DNA of 62,149 nucleotides from an uncultured Collinsella sp. (GTDB lineage Bacteria > Actinomycetota > Coriobacteriia > Coriobacteriales > Coriobacteriaceae): positions 1 through 62,149 of the forward strand of contig CABSNL010000002.1 in NCBI GenBank assembly GCA_902479095.1. Direction: 5' to 3'. The notes beneath the pieces are model-generated. The model saw nothing but the letters and a program-made list of their open reading frames with translations, made no database searches and was not told where the DNA came from. This document shows, one piece after another, positions 7,212 through 15,194 of this stretch (its first letter is position 1; every line of letters starts with the position of its first letter). The position numbers were made by a program, and so were the translations under genes.

Positions 7212-8237
7212 ATGAAAAGCGCGGTCTTCTATGGAAAGCACGACCTCAGAGTCGAGGAATCGGCAAAGCCGGCCGTGGGCAGGCGCGACGTCCTGATCAA
7301 CGTCAAAGCTTGCGGCGTCTGCGGTACCGACGTGCATATCTATGAAGGCGACAAGGGTGCAGCCGACGTTACCCCGCCCACGATCCTTGGTCATGAGTTT
7401 GCGGGCGTTGTCGAGGCCGTGGGCAGCGACGTCGCTGGCTTTAAACCAGGCGATCGCGTGTGCATCGACCCAAACCATCCCTGCGGCTGCTGCGAACCCT
7501 GCCGCGACGGAATCAACCACTACTGCGAGCATATGACCGGTTACGGCACCACCGTTAACGGCGGCTTTGCCGAGTACTGCTCCGTCGATATGCAGCAAGT
7601 CTACAAGTTGGGCGATCACACCAGCTTTGAGCAGGGTGCTATGACCGAACCCGTCGCCTGCTGCCTGCACGGCATCGATATGTGCAACATCAAGCCCGGC
7701 AGCACAGTTGTCGTTATCGGCGGTGGCATGATCGGTCTGCTCATGATGCAGCTCGCCAAAAACGCCGGCGCCACCAAGGTTGTCTTGCTTGAGCCTGTCG
7801 AAGGCAAGCGCGAGGTTGCGCTCAAACTCGGCGCCGACCTGGCAATTGATTCCATCCACGAGGACGTCCCGGCCCGCCTGAAGCAGGAGGGCGTCGGCAA
7901 CGTCGACGTTGTAATCGAATGCGTCGGCAAGCCCGTCACCATCGAGCAGGCCATCCAGATCGCCGGCCACAAGGCTACGGTCATGATGTTCGGCCTCACC
8001 AAGCCCGATGAGACAATCACCGTCAAGCCCTTCGAGGTCTTCCAGAAGGAGCTTGTGCTCACCTCGTCCTACATTAACCCTTATACGCAGCGTCGTGCGC
8101 TCGAGCTCATCGACTCTGGCAGGCTCGACGTATCCTCGATGGTCGCAAAGGTAGCTTCCCTCGATGAACTCGGCGCCATCCTGTCAGACCCGGCCCTGCG
8201 TGCCATGGGCAAATATATAATCGACCCCAGCAAGTAA
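7212..8237 (+). CDS. Zinc-dependent medium-chain dehydrogenase (polyol/sorbitol type)
   Basis: A 341-residue MDR-family oxidoreductase. KACGVCGTDVHIYEG carries the catalytic-zinc Cys and GHEFAGVVEAVG the catalytic His. DPNHPCGCCEPCRDG with INHYCEHM holds the four structural-zinc cysteines, and VVIGGGMIGLLMMQLAK is the NAD-binding fold. It is closest in type to sorbitol, threonine and galactitol-phosphate dehydrogenases; the exact substrate is not readable. AAGGAG precedes the ATG. It diverges from the PTS gene across shared candidate operators and is followed 65 nt later by the GntR regulator, so it probably acts on a product of the same sugar pathway. Confidence 0.9.
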   Translation: MKSAVFYGKHDLRVEESAKPAVGRRDVLINVKACGVCGTDVHIYEGDKGAADVTPPTILGHEFAGVVEAVGSDVAGFKPGDRVCIDPNHPCGCCEPCRDGINHYCEHMTGYGTTVNGGFAEYCSVDMQQVYKLGDHTSFEQGAMTEPVACCLHGIDMCNIKPGSTVVVIGGGMIGLLMMQLAKNAGATKVVLLEPVEGKREVALKLGADLAIDSIHEDVPARLKQEGVGNVDVVIECVGKPVTIEQAIQIAGHKATVMMFGLTKPDETITVKPFEVFQKELVLTSSYINPYTQRRALELIDSGRLDVSSMVAKVASLDELGAILSDPALRAMGKYIIDPSK

Positions 8238-8302
8238 ATCGATTTACACCTGCGCGGGCGGCCCTCATCCGTCGTTCACGCGCCCAGCTCTAGGAGACCG
8301 TC

Positions 8303-9058
8303 ATGGCGCGAGCCATCTTCCAAACTATTTATGACAACGTGAAGCAGTCGATTGACGACGGCACATACGCCTATCAGAGTTATCTGCCTTCGGAGACTGA
8401 GCTCACGCAGCTGTTTGACTGTTCGCGCATGACGGTCCGTCGCGCCATCTCGATGCTTGCGGCAGATGGTTACGTGCTCCCCCAGCAAGGCAAAGGCATG
8501 CGCGTCATTCGCAACATCAGTGACGAGAAGAGTCGTGGTGGCGGCGGACTCGAGACCTTTAAGGAAATCGCGACCAGCCGAGGCTTTGAGCTCAAGACTG
8601 TCACCACCGTCTTTGAGCTCCTCGTCTGTAGCAAGGCACTCTCCGGGATTACCGGGTTTCCCGAAGGCTGCGAGCTTACGCGCGCCAAACGCATTCGTTA
8701 TGCAGACGGACATGCCGTGTGCTCCGACGACTCCTATTACCTAAGCTCACAGGTACCGGGACTGACACCCGAGATTGTCAACGATTCGATTTATCGTTAC
8801 CTCGAAGAAGACCTTGGCATTAAGATTGCCACGGGCAAACGCGATGTAACGATCGAGCACCCCACGCCCGAAGATGCGCGCGTGCTCGATCTCGACGACT
8901 TTAACGCACTCGCCGTTATACGCGGGCAGACCTACAACGCCGACGGCATCCTTATGGAATACACCGAGACCAAGCAGGTCCCCGGGTTCTTTTTGCTCCA
9001 TGAAACCGTGACGCGCAACGGCACCGGTCGAACCGGCCACCAAAGCAGCATGAACTAA
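8303..9058 (+). CDS. GntR/UTRA-family sugar regulator (TreR-like)
   Basis: A 251-residue regulator. Residues 1-70 form a GntR winged helix (LPSETELTQLFDCSRMTVRR, then AISMLAADGYVLPQQGKGM), and the rest is a UTRA ligand-binding domain, with YLEEDLGIKIATGKR typical of the TreR/FarR group. The ATG at 8303 has TAGGAG upstream. It lies in the same direction as the zinc dehydrogenase, so it probably controls that gene and the divergent PTS/glucosidase genes, responding to a phosphorylated sugar. This is inferred from context and from the repeated half-sites at 7000-7165. Confidence 0.9.
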   Translation: MARAIFQTIYDNVKQSIDDGTYAYQSYLPSETELTQLFDCSRMTVRRAISMLAADGYVLPQQGKGMRVIRNISDEKSRGGGGLETFKEIATSRGFELKTVTTVFELLVCSKALSGITGFPEGCELTRAKRIRYADGHAVCSDDSYYLSSQVPGLTPEIVNDSIYRYLEEDLGIKIATGKRDVTIEHPTPEDARVLDLDDFNALAVIRGQTYNADGILMEYTETKQVPGFFLLHETVTRNGTGRTGHQSSMN

Positions 9059-9067
9059 CCATCTATT

Positions 9068-9140
9068 AGTTGCGGTGGGATAGTTCCTAGAATTGCCAGC
9101 TTAAGGGCAAAACAGGAACTATTCCACCGCAACTTTTTTG
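9068..9140. terminator. Long bidirectional terminator between convergent genes
   Basis: 21-bp arms (9068-9088 and 9114-9134), beginning AGTTGCGGTGG and ending CCACCGCAACT, match except at one position. The loop contains a second short stem (TTGCC/GGGCAA). The right arm runs into TTTTTT (9133-9138), giving a clear intrinsic terminator for the GntR gene; the element lies between convergent genes and may also stop the iron-sulfur gene. Confidence 0.85.
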
Positions 9141-9187
9141 GCCGGCGGGGCAGTATGTCCCACCGACCATCATTTACGCTCTTTCAG

Positions 9188-10441
9188 CTAGTCCGCGAGC
9201 TTTTCTACCTGGTCGAGCATCTTGTCGAGCTTGGCCTTTGCCTCGGCCTTGACCTTCTCAGCTTCTTCGTGAGCCTTCGCCTTCTGGGCGGCCTTTTCCT
9301 CGGCTTCGGGATCGACGACGACCAGATTGGACGCGTCGTGCTCAACAAGCTTGAGCGCATGCTCGGGACAAACCTTGACGCAGGCACCGCAGCCCAAGCA
9401 ATACGTGGACTCCAACGCAAAGCGGCCGCTTCCCACCAAATCGCAGGCGAACGTGGGACATACATTGACGCACTCGCCGCACGACGTGCACTTGTCAAAA
9501 TCGCACTCCGGCGTGCTCACCTGCATATTCTGGGCAAGCTCGGGGTGGTTTTGCAATGTCGAGAGCACCAGCTGCCGCCCATGCGTGAGCGAACGGCGGC
9601 GCTTGGTCGTCGTGGTACCGCACATGGTGTTGAGCGTGCGCTCAAGCTGCGTGATCTGGTGACGGTGGGCCTTCAACTTTTGCGTCACCGAGGCCAGTGC
9701 CGCAGTCGCCGGATTGAGCTTGGTCACCGTCAGGCCCGTGGTGCGGGCGATCTTTTCCATGTACTCTTTGCGCTCGTACTCGCGGCGCTTATGGCATTTG
9801 AGGCTCTTGGAGTCGACCTCCAAGCCCATACCCGTGCCGGACCACTCCTCGGCCTTCGCAATCGCCTCGCCCAGAATGTCCTCACCGCCGGTGTTGCGGC
9901 ATTTGTCGCATACACCCAACGGCAGGTACACACTCACGTTGGGATAGTCCGCCAGTACCGAGAACCAGGTCTCGGCCGTAATATCGCCCACGCAGGCAAC
10001 GACGACCTCGTTTTCGCGCGGCATGCGCTTGAGGGCGCGCGTGCAGGTGACGTAGGCGGTCTCGTGGCTCGTAGCAGCAGAGACGATATCGTCATACAGG
10101 TTTTTGGGCGCCAGGCGCGGCGAGATGATCGCCTCGGTCGGACAGGCAGCGGCGCACAGGCCGCACTTGCGACAGGAGTCGAGGATCTCGATGGAGTCTT
10201 CCTCGACCTCGATAGCGTTGACCGGGCACACGTCCATGCACGCGGTGCAGCCGCTCTTTTCGTTTTTGCAGGTCAGGCACGGAATGGTGTTACCGCGCGG
10301 GCGCTCCTTGTAGTCGGCAGGATTCCACTGCGGCGCCGACGGATCGAGCGCATCGGTCACGCCGCCAAGCGGGTTTTTAAGAAAGTCGAAACCCTTGCTG
10401 ATCTCGATAATGTCATCAAACAGATCGTGTTCCTGCGCCAT
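9188..10441 (-). CDS. Iron-sulfur protein with two bacterial-ferredoxin-type domains
   Basis: A 417-residue cytoplasmic protein. The N-terminal 4Fe-4S pair is built from TACMDVCPVNAIEVEEDS and SCRKCGLCAAACPTEAI. A central part has YVTCTRAL, VACVGD and GVCDKCRN, further cysteines that could bind a cluster or zinc. The C-terminal pair is CTSCGECVNVCPTFAC and YCLGCGACVKVCPEHAL. The last 45 residues are a charged helix (EEKAAQKAKAHEEAEKVKAE). The start at 10441 follows AGGGAGGGG; ten further in-frame residues upstream are unlikely to be used. No partner oxidoreductase is adjacent, so its electron donor and acceptor are unknown. I do not recognise a named family. Confidence 0.8.
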   Translation of the reverse strand: MAQEHDLFDDIIEISKGFDFLKNPLGGVTDALDPSAPQWNPADYKERPRGNTIPCLTCKNEKSGCTACMDVCPVNAIEVEEDSIEILDSCRKCGLCAAACPTEAIISPRLAPKNLYDDIVSAATSHETAYVTCTRALKRMPRENEVVVACVGDITAETWFSVLADYPNVSVYLPLGVCDKCRNTGGEDILGEAIAKAEEWSGTGMGLEVDSKSLKCHKRREYERKEYMEKIARTTGLTVTKLNPATAALASVTQKLKAHRHQITQLERTLNTMCGTTTTKRRRSLTHGRQLVLSTLQNHPELAQNMQVSTPECDFDKCTSCGECVNVCPTFACDLVGSGRFALESTYCLGCGACVKVCPEHALKLVEHDASNLVVVDPEAEEKAAQKAKAHEEAEKVKAEAKAKLDKMLDQVEKLAD

Positions 10442-10592
10442 GCGCGGCCCCTCCCTGAGCAGTGCAAACAAGCAAGAGATAATGATACGCTATCGGCCCA
10501 CGCCTCGGGCAAATTACACGCAGAGCATCTTTGCGGCAAATAGCCCATGGCCTATCGCCGCCTCGATTGCACAAGATCAATCAAGCGCCAAA

Positions 10593-11099
10593 CTATGCCT
10601 CGCACATGAGCTGCACGAGCTTTTGTTTGGTCACCTTGGCCTGTTCGTTAGCCATATTGCGCTCGTTTCTAAAGACCGCATTTGCAACACCCTGCAAATC
10701 GGCATCGGAAATCTCGCTGCACGGACCGTCCACCGACGCCGCCGTGGGGCATACGCACAACGGCAACTCGGCATAAAACGCAACGGCCTTGGCGATATCG
10801 AGCATTTTGCCGCCGCCAATACCCACTACCATGTCGCAATACTCGGCCTGGGCTTCCTTAGCCATTTCGACAACGGCCTCTTCCGTACACGGACCGTCAT
10901 AAATCTTAAAGAACGGCTCACTCAGATCGTCGTCCAGAAATCCATCGACGATCTGCCTGCACAGCCGATCCTCGGTGCCCTGGTCAAACAAGACATAGGC
11001 AGCGCAGCCCAACCATGACAAATACCTGCCTTGACGCGACAGTTCGCCCGGCCCCTGAACATACCGGCCGGGACCGCCGTAAACCATGGGAAGCGCCAT
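10593..11099 (-). pseudogene. Internally deleted glycerol dehydrogenase remnant
   Basis: A 168-residue reading frame related to the GldA-like enzyme next door. Residues 1-130 match its N-terminal half, including VVGIGGGKMLDIAKAVAFY (the nucleotide site) and CPTAASVDGPCS. The text then jumps to SDADLQGVANAVFRNERN, which corresponds to the extreme C-terminus of the neighbour (VTPEMVANAILGADALG). About 190 residues are missing, including the metal-binding Asp and two His. The frame stays open and there is an AGGG before the ATG, so a short protein may be made, but it cannot be an active dehydrogenase. Confidence 0.8.
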
Positions 11100-11164
11100 A
11101 CGAGAATCCGCCCTTCATCAAACAACGATTGGTGCAAAGTAACCTTGCCCCTTTGCACCATAGC

Positions 11165-11200
11165 AAAAAGGGGCAAAGCCATCTGTTGGCTTTGCCCCTT
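11165..11200 (-). terminator. Terminator after the GldA-like gene
   Basis: GGGGCAAAGCCA (11170-11181) pairs exactly with TGGCTTTGCCCC (11187-11198) around a 5-nt loop. On the minus strand the stem is followed by TTTTT, so it ends the transcript of the gene stopping at 11213. Confidence 0.9.
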
Positions 11201-11212
11201 CCTTAGCTTGAT

Positions 11213-12313
11213 TTACTCATCCATGAGATAGTAGTGGCCCAGCGCGTCGGCACCCAGGATGGCGTTTGCGACCATCTCGGGCGTCACCTCAAAGGGCATG
11301 TTGCACATGGTGTCATCGGGTGCGCAGGCGGCCTCGGCAACAATCATGGCCTTCTCGCGCGTAAGCTCGGCAACGCCAAGTTCCTTCATCGTGACCGGCA
11401 GACCCAGCTCAATGCAGAAGCCCAAGACTTCCTCGAGCTTCTCGGTCGGGGCATCCTCGAGTACCAGCTGGACGATGGTGCCGAAGGCGACCTTCTCGCC
11501 GTGATACATGCTGTGGCACTCGGGCAGCATCGTCAAGCCGTTATGGATGGCATGGGCCGCAGCGAGGCCCGAGCTCTCAAAGCCAATGCCCGAAAGCAGC
11601 GTATTGGCCTCGATGATATGCTCGACGGCAGGCGTCAGTGCACCCTTCTCCAGCGCGACCTTGGCCTTGACGCCATCGGCCATAAGCGTCTCATAGCAGA
11701 GCTTGGCGAGCGCCAGACCGGCCATGCCGCCCTTGCCGCCGGCGCAAGTGCCACCGTCGGCATCATGCGTCGCCTGGGCCTCAAAGTAGGTTGCGAGCGC
11801 ATCACCCATACCGGAAACCGTCAGGCGCACCGGGCTCGCCGCGATAACCGTCGTATCCATCAGGACAATGTTGGGGTTTGCCTTAAGGAAGAGGTACTTG
11901 TCGAACTGGCCGTCATCGGTATAAAGCACCGAAAGCGCCGAACACGGGGCATCGGTCGAAGCAATGGTGGGGCAAATGATAACCGGGGACTCCAGGTAAT
12001 AGGCGACGGCCTTCGCGGTGTCGAGGATCTTGCCGCCACCGACGCCGACGATGATGTCGCAACCGTTGTCACGGGCGAGCGCAACAAGGCGATCGACCTC
12101 GCCCTTGGAGCACTCGCCGTTAAAGTCCTCAAACAGCAGCTCGGCCTTGGCCTCGGCAAAGCCGCCCTCGATCTTGGCACCAACGCGCTTCTTGCCCGAA
12201 GGCGTCACGATGACGAGGGCCTTAGCGCCGAGCGGCTCGACATAGGAGCCGAGCTTGGCGAGCTCGTCCGGACCCTGGATGTACTTGCTGGGGCTATTGA
12301 AGATTGCAGCCAT
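11213..12313 (-). CDS. gldA: Glycerol dehydrogenase-like enzyme
   Basis: A 366-residue member of the metal-dependent alcohol dehydrogenase family, expected to oxidise glycerol to dihydroxyacetone with NAD+. IIVGVGGGKILDTAKAVAYY (near 95-114) binds the nucleotide. The three metal ligands are visible as Asp in GMGDALATYFEAQ, His in AAHAIHNGL and His in MYHGEKVAFG. Length fits GldA. Only GGGATAAAA is seen before the ATG at 12313, so translation may be weak. It sits between an internally deleted paralogue and an iron alcohol dehydrogenase, each apparently with its own terminator. Related enzymes act on other small polyols, so the substrate is inferred. Confidence 0.88.
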   Translation of the reverse strand: MAAIFNSPSKYIQGPDELAKLGSYVEPLGAKALVIVTPSGKKRVGAKIEGGFAEAKAELLFEDFNGECSKGEVDRLVALARDNGCDIIVGVGGGKILDTAKAVAYYLESPVIICPTIASTDAPCSALSVLYTDDGQFDKYLFLKANPNIVLMDTTVIAASPVRLTVSGMGDALATYFEAQATHDADGGTCAGGKGGMAGLALAKLCYETLMADGVKAKVALEKGALTPAVEHIIEANTLLSGIGFESSGLAAAHAIHNGLTMLPECHSMYHGEKVAFGTIVQLVLEDAPTEKLEEVLGFCIELGLPVTMKELGVAELTREKAMIVAEAACAPDDTMCNMPFEVTPEMVANAILGADALGHYYLMDE

Positions 12314-12335
12314 TTTTATCCCATTCTCTAAAAGA

Positions 12336-12373
12336 AAAAAAGGGGCTCCGTACAGATACGTGCGGAGCCCCTC
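12336..12373 (-). terminator. Terminator after the iron alcohol dehydrogenase
   Basis: GGGGCTCCG (12342-12350) pairs with CGGAGCCCC (12363-12371). On the minus strand the stem is followed by a run of T's (complement of AAAAAAA at 12335-12341), a standard intrinsic terminator. Confidence 0.9.
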
Positions 12374-12393
12374 GTTACGATAACAAGAGTCGA

Positions 12394-13617
12394 TTAGAAA
12401 TCGATGTCGGTGTCGTAGTAGCAGGCCTTGAGAATCTTCTCGAAGTCGGCAGCCTTGGTCTCACGCGGGTTCTCGGGCGTGCAGGCGTCCTGCTCGGCGT
12501 TCGCGGCGATCTCGGGCAGCTTGGCGAGGAACTCCTCCTCGGAAACCATCTGCGGGTTCTCGGCGTCGACCTTCACGCCACCATTCGCGTAATCCTTGAT
12601 GGACTGCGGAATGTTGAGCTGGTCGTTGAGGTCGCGAATCTTCTGGACGAGCGCAGCGATGAGCTCCTCGTTGGTCTCGCCGGGAAGGTGCAGGATCTCC
12701 TTGGCCACGTAAGCGTAACGCTCAGCAGCGCGCGGGTCCTTGGAGTTCCACTGGATAACCTTGCCCAGGTACATGGCGTTGGCAGCACCGTGGATGATGT
12801 GGCCGTTCTCGAAGGCAGCGCCGGTCTTGTGAGCCATGGAGTGAACGATGCCGAGCAGGCCCGAGGAGAAGGCGATACCGGCGATGCACTGAGCCTCGTG
12901 CATGTGCTGACGGGCCTCATGGTCGCCAGCATAGGACTTGGGCAGCCACTCGACGATCTCGCGGATGCCGTGCAGAGCGTTGGCGTCGGTGAACATAGAG
13001 GCGCAGGTGGAAACGTAGGCCTCCATGCAGTGGGTCAGAGCGTCCATGCCGGTATGAGCGCACAGCTTGGCGGGCATGGTGTAGGTGAGCTCGGGGTCGA
13101 CGATGGCGACATCAGGGGTGATGTTGAAGTCGGCCAGCGGGTACTTGATGCCCTTGGCGTAGTCGGTGATGACGGAGAAGGCAGTGACCTCGGTAGCGGT
13201 ACCGGAGGTAGAGGAGATGGCGCAGAAGTGAGCCTTCTGACGCAGCTCGGGGAAGCTGAACGGCTGGATGATGTTATCGAAGGACTCCTCGGGATACTCG
13301 TAGAAGACCCACATGGCCTTAGCGGCATCGATGGGCGAGCCGCCGCCGATGGCGATAATCCAGTCGGGCTCGAACTCGCGCATGGCCTCGGCGCCCTTCA
13401 TGACCGTCTCGATGGACGGATCGGACTCGACGCCCTCGAACAGCTTGACCTCGAAACCGCCTTCCTTAAGGTCGTTCTCGACGTCCTGCAGGAACCCGCC
13501 GCGGCGCATAGAGCTGCCGCCAGAAACGATGATGGCCTTCTTTCCCTTGAGGTTCTTCACCTCGTGGCGAGCGCCCTCACCAAAGTACAGATCGCGAGGA
13601 TTGGTAAAACGTCCCAT
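12394..13617 (-). CDS. Iron-containing alcohol dehydrogenase
   Basis: A 407-residue type III (iron) alcohol dehydrogenase. WIIAIGGGSPIDAAKAMW is the nucleotide-binding stretch, and AISSTSGTATEVTAFSVIT the conserved mid-region. The iron ligands fall in GMDALTHCMEAY, GIVHSMAHKTGAAF and HGAANAMYL. It resembles the C-terminal half of AdhE and the clostridial butanol dehydrogenases, so it probably reduces acetaldehyde or a similar short aldehyde during fermentation. TAGGAGG lies before the ATG at 13617. The upstream region contains two inverted repeats, which suggests regulated expression. Confidence 0.9.
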   Translation of the reverse strand: MGRFTNPRDLYFGEGARHEVKNLKGKKAIIVSGGSSMRRGGFLQDVENDLKEGGFEVKLFEGVESDPSIETVMKGAEAMREFEPDWIIAIGGGSPIDAAKAMWVFYEYPEESFDNIIQPFSFPELRQKAHFCAISSTSGTATEVTAFSVITDYAKGIKYPLADFNITPDVAIVDPELTYTMPAKLCAHTGMDALTHCMEAYVSTCASMFTDANALHGIREIVEWLPKSYAGDHEARQHMHEAQCIAGIAFSSGLLGIVHSMAHKTGAAFENGHIIHGAANAMYLGKVIQWNSKDPRAAERYAYVAKEILHLPGETNEELIAALVQKIRDLNDQLNIPQSIKDYANGGVKVDAENPQMVSEEEFLAKLPEIAANAEQDACTPENPRETKAADFEKILKACYYDTDIDF

Positions 13618-13658
13618 ACTGTGCCTCCTAAACAAGCCCCTCTTAGACTTGCGTATAT

Positions 13659-13747
13659 AACGGAGCACCCGATTGGCTCCGTTAGGACCGTTTTGCGCGT
13701 TGCCGGCGATGACAATGCGCGATGTCTGAACGTCTCAACGCTCAGAC
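13659..13747 (-). promoter_or_regulatory. Promoter region of the iron alcohol dehydrogenase with two dyads
   Basis: Two inverted repeats lie 42-130 nt upstream of the ATG: AACGGAGC/GCTCCGTT (13659-13683, 9-nt loop) and GTCTGAACGT/ACGCTCAGAC (13724-13747, one mismatch). A TATATA stretch (13654-13659) next to the first could be the -10 box. NAD+/NADH-sensing repressors such as Rex often control such genes, but neither dyad matches a Rex site well, so no regulator is named. The remainder of this 500-base gap (13748-14117) shows no credible gene. Confidence 0.5.
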
Positions 13748-14117
13748 AAACACTATTTTACCGTTCTGGTTGGTCAGTTATTCACCTAAAGCCGACAATG
13801 ATGAAACGTTTTTTCTATCCCTGAAGACCCTTGTGGGGCATCCATACTCCCAAGCTGGGCAAACGTTTTATCAGGGTTGACCACATATCCCGGGCGGGGC
13901 TGTGCCTCTCCAAAATGTGCCCCGTTCGCCGCCAAAAATCGACCGTTTACGGCACTGTGATACCACTCGGTCGTCCAAGGTGCCGACATTTGTGCGATAT
14001 CCGTCTTCGTGGTGCAAAGGTGCAAGTCCAAGTGCGGCACCCCCGGTGTGCCACATGCGGGTAAACTAGAACCTTATATAGAGACATTTGAACCCTAACC
14101 GCAGCAAAGGAGGCCCC

Positions 14118-15194
14118 ATGGCATTCGACCCCATTCAAGAGGATTGCCATCGCCTCGTTCTTGAGGCCTTGCGCCGCGACAATATCCCGCTCACTGACGG
14201 CCCCGCCGTCGAGCGTCTAATGGAGCAATTCACCCGCAACCCCGCGCCGCTCATCGTGCACGATCGCGACCGCGCCGGGCACCTCATTGCCAAGGTGGTC
14301 GAGGCTGTCGACTACCGCATCCCCTTTATCCCCGACGACGCCCAAGCAGAGCAAGAAGAAGCCGCAGCCGAGAACATGCTCCGCGAGGCAGCCGCGCTCG
14401 ATCCGGCCAACTGGGATGCCCAGCGCATGCTGACGGCGCTCACCGCCGAATCCAACGAGGAATACGTACAGTATCTGGTGTCCAAGTGCGACGAGGTGGA
14501 GCACGATCTGGCGCTCAAGATTGCCTCGGCGCAGGACCCCTACGAACGTGAGGCCGCAGGCGACCTGACCCGCCGTCCCTACCTGCGCTGGCTTGCCGCC
14601 TTGGCATCGCGCGCGCTCATTAGCGGCCGCTACCGCATGTCGCTGGATGCCGCGAATCGCAGCCTGGACTTTGCGCCCAACGACCCCGCCGGCGTCCGCC
14701 ATACCGCGATGCTTGCCATGGCAAAGCTCGAATACCCTGCCGAGGAGCTCAAGCGTTTTCGTTCCGCCCACTCCGTGCCCTATCTTGCCAACACGCCGCT
14801 GCGCCGCCGTCCCAAGGACGCAGAGCGCGACCTGGACCCGTGGACGCTCATCGCGCTGATGAGCGCTGCTTGGCGCGAGCTGGATTACGAGGGCGCCGAG
14901 CACTACCTGCGCATCCTGGTGCGCTCATGCCCGCACGCGGCCGAGGCGCTCTACTTCCAAACCGAGTTTCCCGATGGCGTCTATGCCCGCGTCAACGTAG
15001 GTCCGGGCTCCACCGATGAGCTTGTCCTTGCCCTGTCCGAGGCGACGCCGGTGCTGCAGGAGGGCCTAGGCGCGCCCGACAACGCCAGCTTTGCCGCCTG
15101 GGTCGCCACCAACGACATCGTGCGCTCCCAGATCGACGAACGAATCCTGCGCGCGGCCGAACAGGGATTGCCGTTTAAGGGAGGAGACCTCTAA
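14118..15194 (+). CDS. TPR-like protein, first of a paralogous pair
   Basis: A 358-residue soluble, mostly helical protein. ISGRYRMSLDAANRSLDFAP (near 175-194) followed by NDPAGVRHTAMLAMAKLEYP has the spacing of tetratricopeptide repeats, as does REAAALDPANWDAQRMLTAL near 90. I do not recognise a named family. AAAGGAGG precedes the ATG at 14118, which I prefer to the in-frame ATG at 14088. Its stop overlaps the start of the next gene (TAATG), so the two are translationally coupled. The next protein has a similar central repeat, suggesting an old duplication. Confidence 0.8.
   Translation: MAFDPIQEDCHRLVLEALRRDNIPLTDGPAVERLMEQFTRNPAPLIVHDRDRAGHLIAKVVEAVDYRIPFIPDDAQAEQEEAAAENMLREAAALDPANWDAQRMLTALTAESNEEYVQYLVSKCDEVEHDLALKIASAQDPYEREAAGDLTRRPYLRWLAALASRALISGRYRMSLDAANRSLDFAPNDPAGVRHTAMLAMAKLEYPAEELKRFRSAHSVPYLANTPLRRRPKDAERDLDPWTLIALMSAAWRELDYEGAEHYLRILVRSCPHAAEALYFQTEFPDGVYARVNVGPGSTDELVLALSEATPVLQEGLGAPDNASFAAWVATNDIVRSQIDERILRAAEQGLPFKGGDL

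Noticed and set aside
13786..14040. Small gene in the gap before 14118
   Set aside because: The 84-residue frame has no ribosome binding site, no conserved motif and lies in promoter sequence; alternative frames of similar length exist on the other strand.
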